Source of the DNA: Syntrophopropionicum propionicicum_A | GTDB taxonomy: Bacteria > Bacillota > Desulfotomaculia > Desulfotomaculales > Pelotomaculaceae | Direction of reading: 5' to 3' | DNA: 64,000 nt | Assembly (NCBI RefSeq): GCF_048984525.1 | Contig: NZ_JBMGJC010000001.1 | Location: 124,001 to 188,000 of the forward strand | Shown: piece by piece, positions 61,158 to 64,000 of the stretch | Position numbering within the stretch: position 1 is the stretch's first letter | How the letters are laid out: each line of letters starts with the position of its first letter | The notes under the pieces: generated by a model | Databases searched by the model: none | What the model was told of the DNA's origin: nothing | What the model saw: the letters and a program-made list of their open reading frames with translations, nothing else | Made by a program: the position numbers and the translations under genes

Positions 61158-64000
61158 CTACTGAGCCATACGCACGTAGTTTTCGTATCTTTCCTTGGCG
61201 TCTGCCTGAGTCTTCTTGAACAGCGCTTCCGCTGTTGCGGGGAAGAGTTTCGCCAGTGAATTGTAGCGGACTTCGCCCATGATGAAGTCTCTGAACAGAT
61301 CCAGGTTCGGCTCTTTGGAATCCAGGGTGAACGGGTTCTTGCCCTCTTTCTTAAGGTCAGGATTGAACCTGTAGAGGTGCCAGTATCCGGCCTTGACAGC
61401 CTTGTCCATTTCCTGCTGGCTGCGGGTCATGTTGATCCCGTGGTTGATGCAGGAGGAGTAAGCGATGATCAGCGACGGGCCTTGATACGCTTCTGCTTCT
61501 TTGAAAGCTTTGACGCACTGGGCCTGGTTTGCGCCCATCGCAACCTGCGCTACATATACATAACCATAGGTCATGGCCATTGCGCCCAGGTCTTTCTTCT
61601 TGGTGTTCTTGCCGGCTGCGGCAAACTTGGCGATAGCCGCGGTCGGGGTGGACTTGGAGGACTGGCCGCCGGTATTGGAATAGACCTCGGTGTCCACAAC
61701 CATGATGTTGATGTCCTCGCCGGAAGCGAGCACGTGGTCAACACCGCCGTAACCGATGTCATAGCCCCAACCGTCGCCGCCGAATGACCAGTTGGACTTC
61801 TTGATCAGGTAGTCTTTCAGATCTAAGATCTGCTTCAGGATCGGGTTGGTTGCCTTTTCGAGCAGAGGAACAAGTTGCTTGGTGGCCGCTTTGGAGCCAT
61901 CGCCCAGCAGCATGTTGTCCAGCCAGCCCTGCAGGGCAGCCTTGGTTTCAGCTGGTATATCCTGAGCTAAAGCATCTTTCGCCAGCCCGGCAATTTTATT
62001 TCTGATTTGCTTAACGCCCAGGTACAGTCCTAAGCCAAATTCTGCGCTGTCTTCAAACAGTGAGTTGGCCCAGGCCGGACCGTGACCTTCCGCGTTTTTG
62101 CAGTAGGCCATGGACGGTGCGGCAGCGGGATAAATAGATGAGCAGCCCGTGGCGTTGGCGATAAGCATCCTGTCGCCGTAAAGCTGGGTCAGGAGCTTGA
62201 TGTACGGTGTCTCACCGCAGCCGCCGCAGGCGCCGTTGAATTCAAATAACGGCTGGCAGAACTGGCTGCCCTTAACGCTGTACTTATCCCAGAGGTTTTC
62301 CTTAATTGTAACTGTTGTTGCGAATTCCCAGTTGGCAGATTCAATTTCTGACTGGGTCTCAAGCGGCTCCATGACGAGAGCTTTTTCTTTGGCCGGGCAG
62401 CAGTTGACGCATACTTCGCAGCCCATGCAATCAAGCGGTGAAACCTGCATGCGGTAGGTAAGTCCAGCCAGTTGCTTGCCGACAGCTTTCAGTGTTTCAA
62501 ACTCTTTCGGAGCTTTTTGAGCTTCCGCCTCGTCTAACAGGAACGGCCTGATGGCAGCGTGTGGGCATACCATCGAGCACTGGTTGCACTGGATGCAGTT
62601 TTCCTTGATCCACCTAGGCACGAATGCCGCTACGCCGCGCTTTTCAAATTGCGATGTGGCGGACGGGAAGGTGCCGTCTTCTGCCCCTTTGAAGGCGCTG
62701 ACGGGAAGCTTGTCGCCTTCTTGCCTTGTGATCGGACGCAGAATGTTCTTGATAAATTCGGGGTCTTTCTTGTTGTTTACAGGATCATCAGGAGCGTTAG
62801 CCCATGCATCCGGCACATCGACCTTAACCAGGTTATTGATACCGGCATCAACAGAGGCGTTGTTCATGTTGACGATCTTCTCGCCTTTTTTGCCATAGGC
62901 CTTCTGGATCTGTGCTTTCATGTATCCGACAGCTTCGTCGATGGGAATAACTTTGGCCAGGTTGAAGAATGCAGACTGCATAATCATGTTGGTGCGGTTG
63001 CCCAGGCCAAGTCCTCTTGCCAGTTCAACGGCGTTGATGGTGTAGAAGTTGATCTTATTCTTGGCAAGGTAACGCTTCATCGCGGCCGGCAGTTTTTCAT
63101 CCAGCTCTTCCGGTGTCCACACGGTGTTGAGGAGGAAGGTGCCGCCGGGCTTGAGGCCGGCAGTGACGTCATACATATTGACATAGGCCTGGTTGCTGCA
63201 GGATATAAAGTTAGCACTACTGATCAGGTAAGGGGCTTTAATCGGCTTCTTGCCGAAACGCAGGTGAGAAACGGTAATGCCGCCGGACTTTTTGGAGTCA
63301 TAGGCAAAGTATGCCTGTGCCAACAGATCCGTGTGGTCACCGATAATTTCGACGGCCTGCTTGTTGGCGCCGACAGTTCCGTCAGAACCAAGTCCCCAGA
63401 ACTTGCACTGGATGGTCCCTTCCGGTGTGGCGTCAATATCTTCACCCCTGGGCAGGGAGGTATTGGAAACGTCGTCGATAATGCTGATGGTGAAGTTGTT
63501 CTTCGGCTGAGCAGCCTTCAGGTTGTCAAACACTGCTACGATATCGCAAGGCAGTGTGTCTTTGGAACCAAGGCCGTAGCGGCCGCCTACGATAATCGGC
63601 TTAATGTCGGCATCGTAGAATGTGTTTTTGATATCCATGTAAAGAGGCTCGCCGGGAGATCCGGGAGTCTTAATCCTGTCAAGGACGGCGATCTTCTTCA
63701 CTGACTTGGGCAGAACGTCAAAGAAGTATTTGGGAGCCCAGGGCCTGTACAGGTGGACCTTGACGATACCAACTTTCTCGCCCTTGGCCATCAGGTAGTT
63801 GATGGTCTCTTCCGCTGTATCGCAGACGGAACCCATGGCAACGATGATGTTCTCAGCATCCGGCGCGCCGTAATAATCAAACGGCTTGTACTGCCTGCCG
63901 CAGATTTCGCCCATTTGCTTCATATAATCTGCCACTATGTCTGCTACTGGCTCGAAGTAAGGGCTGCAAGCCTCTCTGGCCTGGAAGAAGATGTCGGGGT
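61158..64000 (-). CDS. nifJ: Pyruvate:ferredoxin oxidoreductase, partial
   Basis: About 947 codons of a single-chain PFOR that converts pyruvate and CoA to acetyl-CoA, CO2 and reduced ferredoxin. Full-length enzymes have about 1,170-1,190 residues, so the N-terminus lies beyond the right edge; the frame stays open to the last base (FFQAREACSPYFEPVADI upstream of 63935). Visible are the CoA/ferredoxin domain with CIQCNQCSMVCP and CMGCEVCVNCCP, the proximal cluster Cys and TPP site (CGGCGETPYIKLL, NATGCSSIYPA), and DTEVYSNTGGQSSKSTPT. GTG 63935 is internal. Confidence 0.95.
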   Translation of the reverse strand, partial: PDIFFQAREACSPYFEPVADIVADYMKQMGEICGRQYKPFDYYGAPDAENIIVAMGSVCDTAEETINYLMAKGEKVGIVKVHLYRPWAPKYFFDVLPKSVKKIAVLDRIKTPGSPGEPLYMDIKNTFYDADIKPIIVGGRYGLGSKDTLPCDIVAVFDNLKAAQPKNNFTISIIDDVSNTSLPRGEDIDATPEGTIQCKFWGLGSDGTVGANKQAVEIIGDHTDLLAQAYFAYDSKKSGGITVSHLRFGKKPIKAPYLISSANFISCSNQAYVNMYDVTAGLKPGGTFLLNTVWTPEELDEKLPAAMKRYLAKNKINFYTINAVELARGLGLGNRTNMIMQSAFFNLAKVIPIDEAVGYMKAQIQKAYGKKGEKIVNMNNASVDAGINNLVKVDVPDAWANAPDDPVNNKKDPEFIKNILRPITRQEGDKLPVSAFKGAEDGTFPSATSQFEKRGVAAFVPRWIKENCIQCNQCSMVCPHAAIRPFLLDEAEAQKAPKEFETLKAVGKQLAGLTYRMQVSPLDCMGCEVCVNCCPAKEKALVMEPLETQSEIESANWEFATTVTIKENLWDKYSVKGSQFCQPLFEFNGACGGCGETPYIKLLTQLYGDRMLIANATGCSSIYPAAAPSMAYCKNAEGHGPAWANSLFEDSAEFGLGLYLGVKQIRNKIAGLAKDALAQDIPAETKAALQGWLDNMLLGDGSKAATKQLVPLLEKATNPILKQILDLKDYLIKKSNWSFGGDGWGYDIGYGGVDHVLASGEDINIMVVDTEVYSNTGGQSSKSTPTAAIAKFAAAGKNTKKKDLGAMAMTYGYVYVAQVAMGANQAQCVKAFKEAEAYQGPSLIIAYSSCINHGINMTRSQQEMDKAVKAGYWHLYRFNPDLKKEGKNPFTLDSKEPNLDLFRDFIMGEVRYNSLAKLFPATAEALFKKTQADAKERYENYVRMAQ

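Noticed and set aside
62559..63704. 381-codon open frame opposite nifJ
   Set aside because: It is the antisense shadow of a highly conserved enzyme; no ribosome site or recognisable protein features.

Overview
The window looks like the chromosome of an anaerobic, spore-forming, Gram-positive bacterium of the Desulfotomaculum/Pelotomaculum type (Peptococcaceae sensu lato). This is inferred from content, not from a database match. The evidence is strong Shine-Dalgarno sites with many TTG and GTG starts, an NADH-linked trimeric [FeFe]-hydrogenase, pyruvate and indolepyruvate:ferredoxin oxidoreductases, stalk-domain (CuAO_N-like) surface proteins, DUF3231 proteins, a UPF0182 protein and spore-type small proteins. 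I found no rRNA, tRNA or CRISPR array.

1-16 kb is ordinary core genome on the plus strand: the end of deoC, a small zinc-ribbon protein, a large UPF0182 membrane protein, phosphofructokinase, an FmdE-like protein with a HAD protein, and a GT4 glycosyltransferase. Next is a Zur-like regulator with a TroA/ZnuA-ZnuC-ZnuB metal uptake operon, preceded by a near-consensus promoter with a palindromic candidate operator. The hydC-hydB-hydA operon and a MerR regulator follow. 16-31.6 kb holds a small lipoprotein, an acyl-CoA ligase, an ABC-2 exporter, an MFS exporter, glpX, a FetAB-like transporter, an Old Yellow Enzyme, several unknowns, topoisomerase III and an NlpC/P60 hydrolase with three peptidoglycan-binding repeats.

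31.7-43.8 kb has a CHASE4/HAMP/PAS/GGDEF/EAL c-di-GMP protein, a TtcA-like ATPase, two DUF3231 paralogues, a methyltransferase, a YkgJ-type protein, an amidohydrolase, a stalk-domain protein, a CC/Se-motif protein, a VOC protein and a flavodoxin-ferredoxin fusion. 44-49 kb holds a DUF2975/XRE/DUF4153 operon, three small or LysM spore-type genes and a secreted FN3/stalk protein.

49-56.3 kb is the unusual part. AT-rich small genes of unknown function sit between long non-coding modules that recur in the same order (called M0 to M6 here). M6 is an imperfect inverted repeat of about 100 bp with arms TTTACATAAT and ATTATGTAAA. M3 contains TTATGTAAACT, identical to the XerD half of Firmicute dif sites. 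The last M6 copy contains a 28-bp dif-like site. One M6 copy is split by a decayed IS21-family element with a 6-bp target duplication, and one cargo gene (PIN-like) carries an in-frame stop. I read this as a cassette-like hypervariable island, possibly shaped by Xer recombination and possibly transcribed as structured RNA. Both mechanisms are inference.

56.3-64 kb returns to core metabolism on the minus strand: a zinc-PLC-like protein, an operon of an FrhB-family iron-sulfur flavoprotein with IorA and IorB, and most of nifJ, which runs off the right end.
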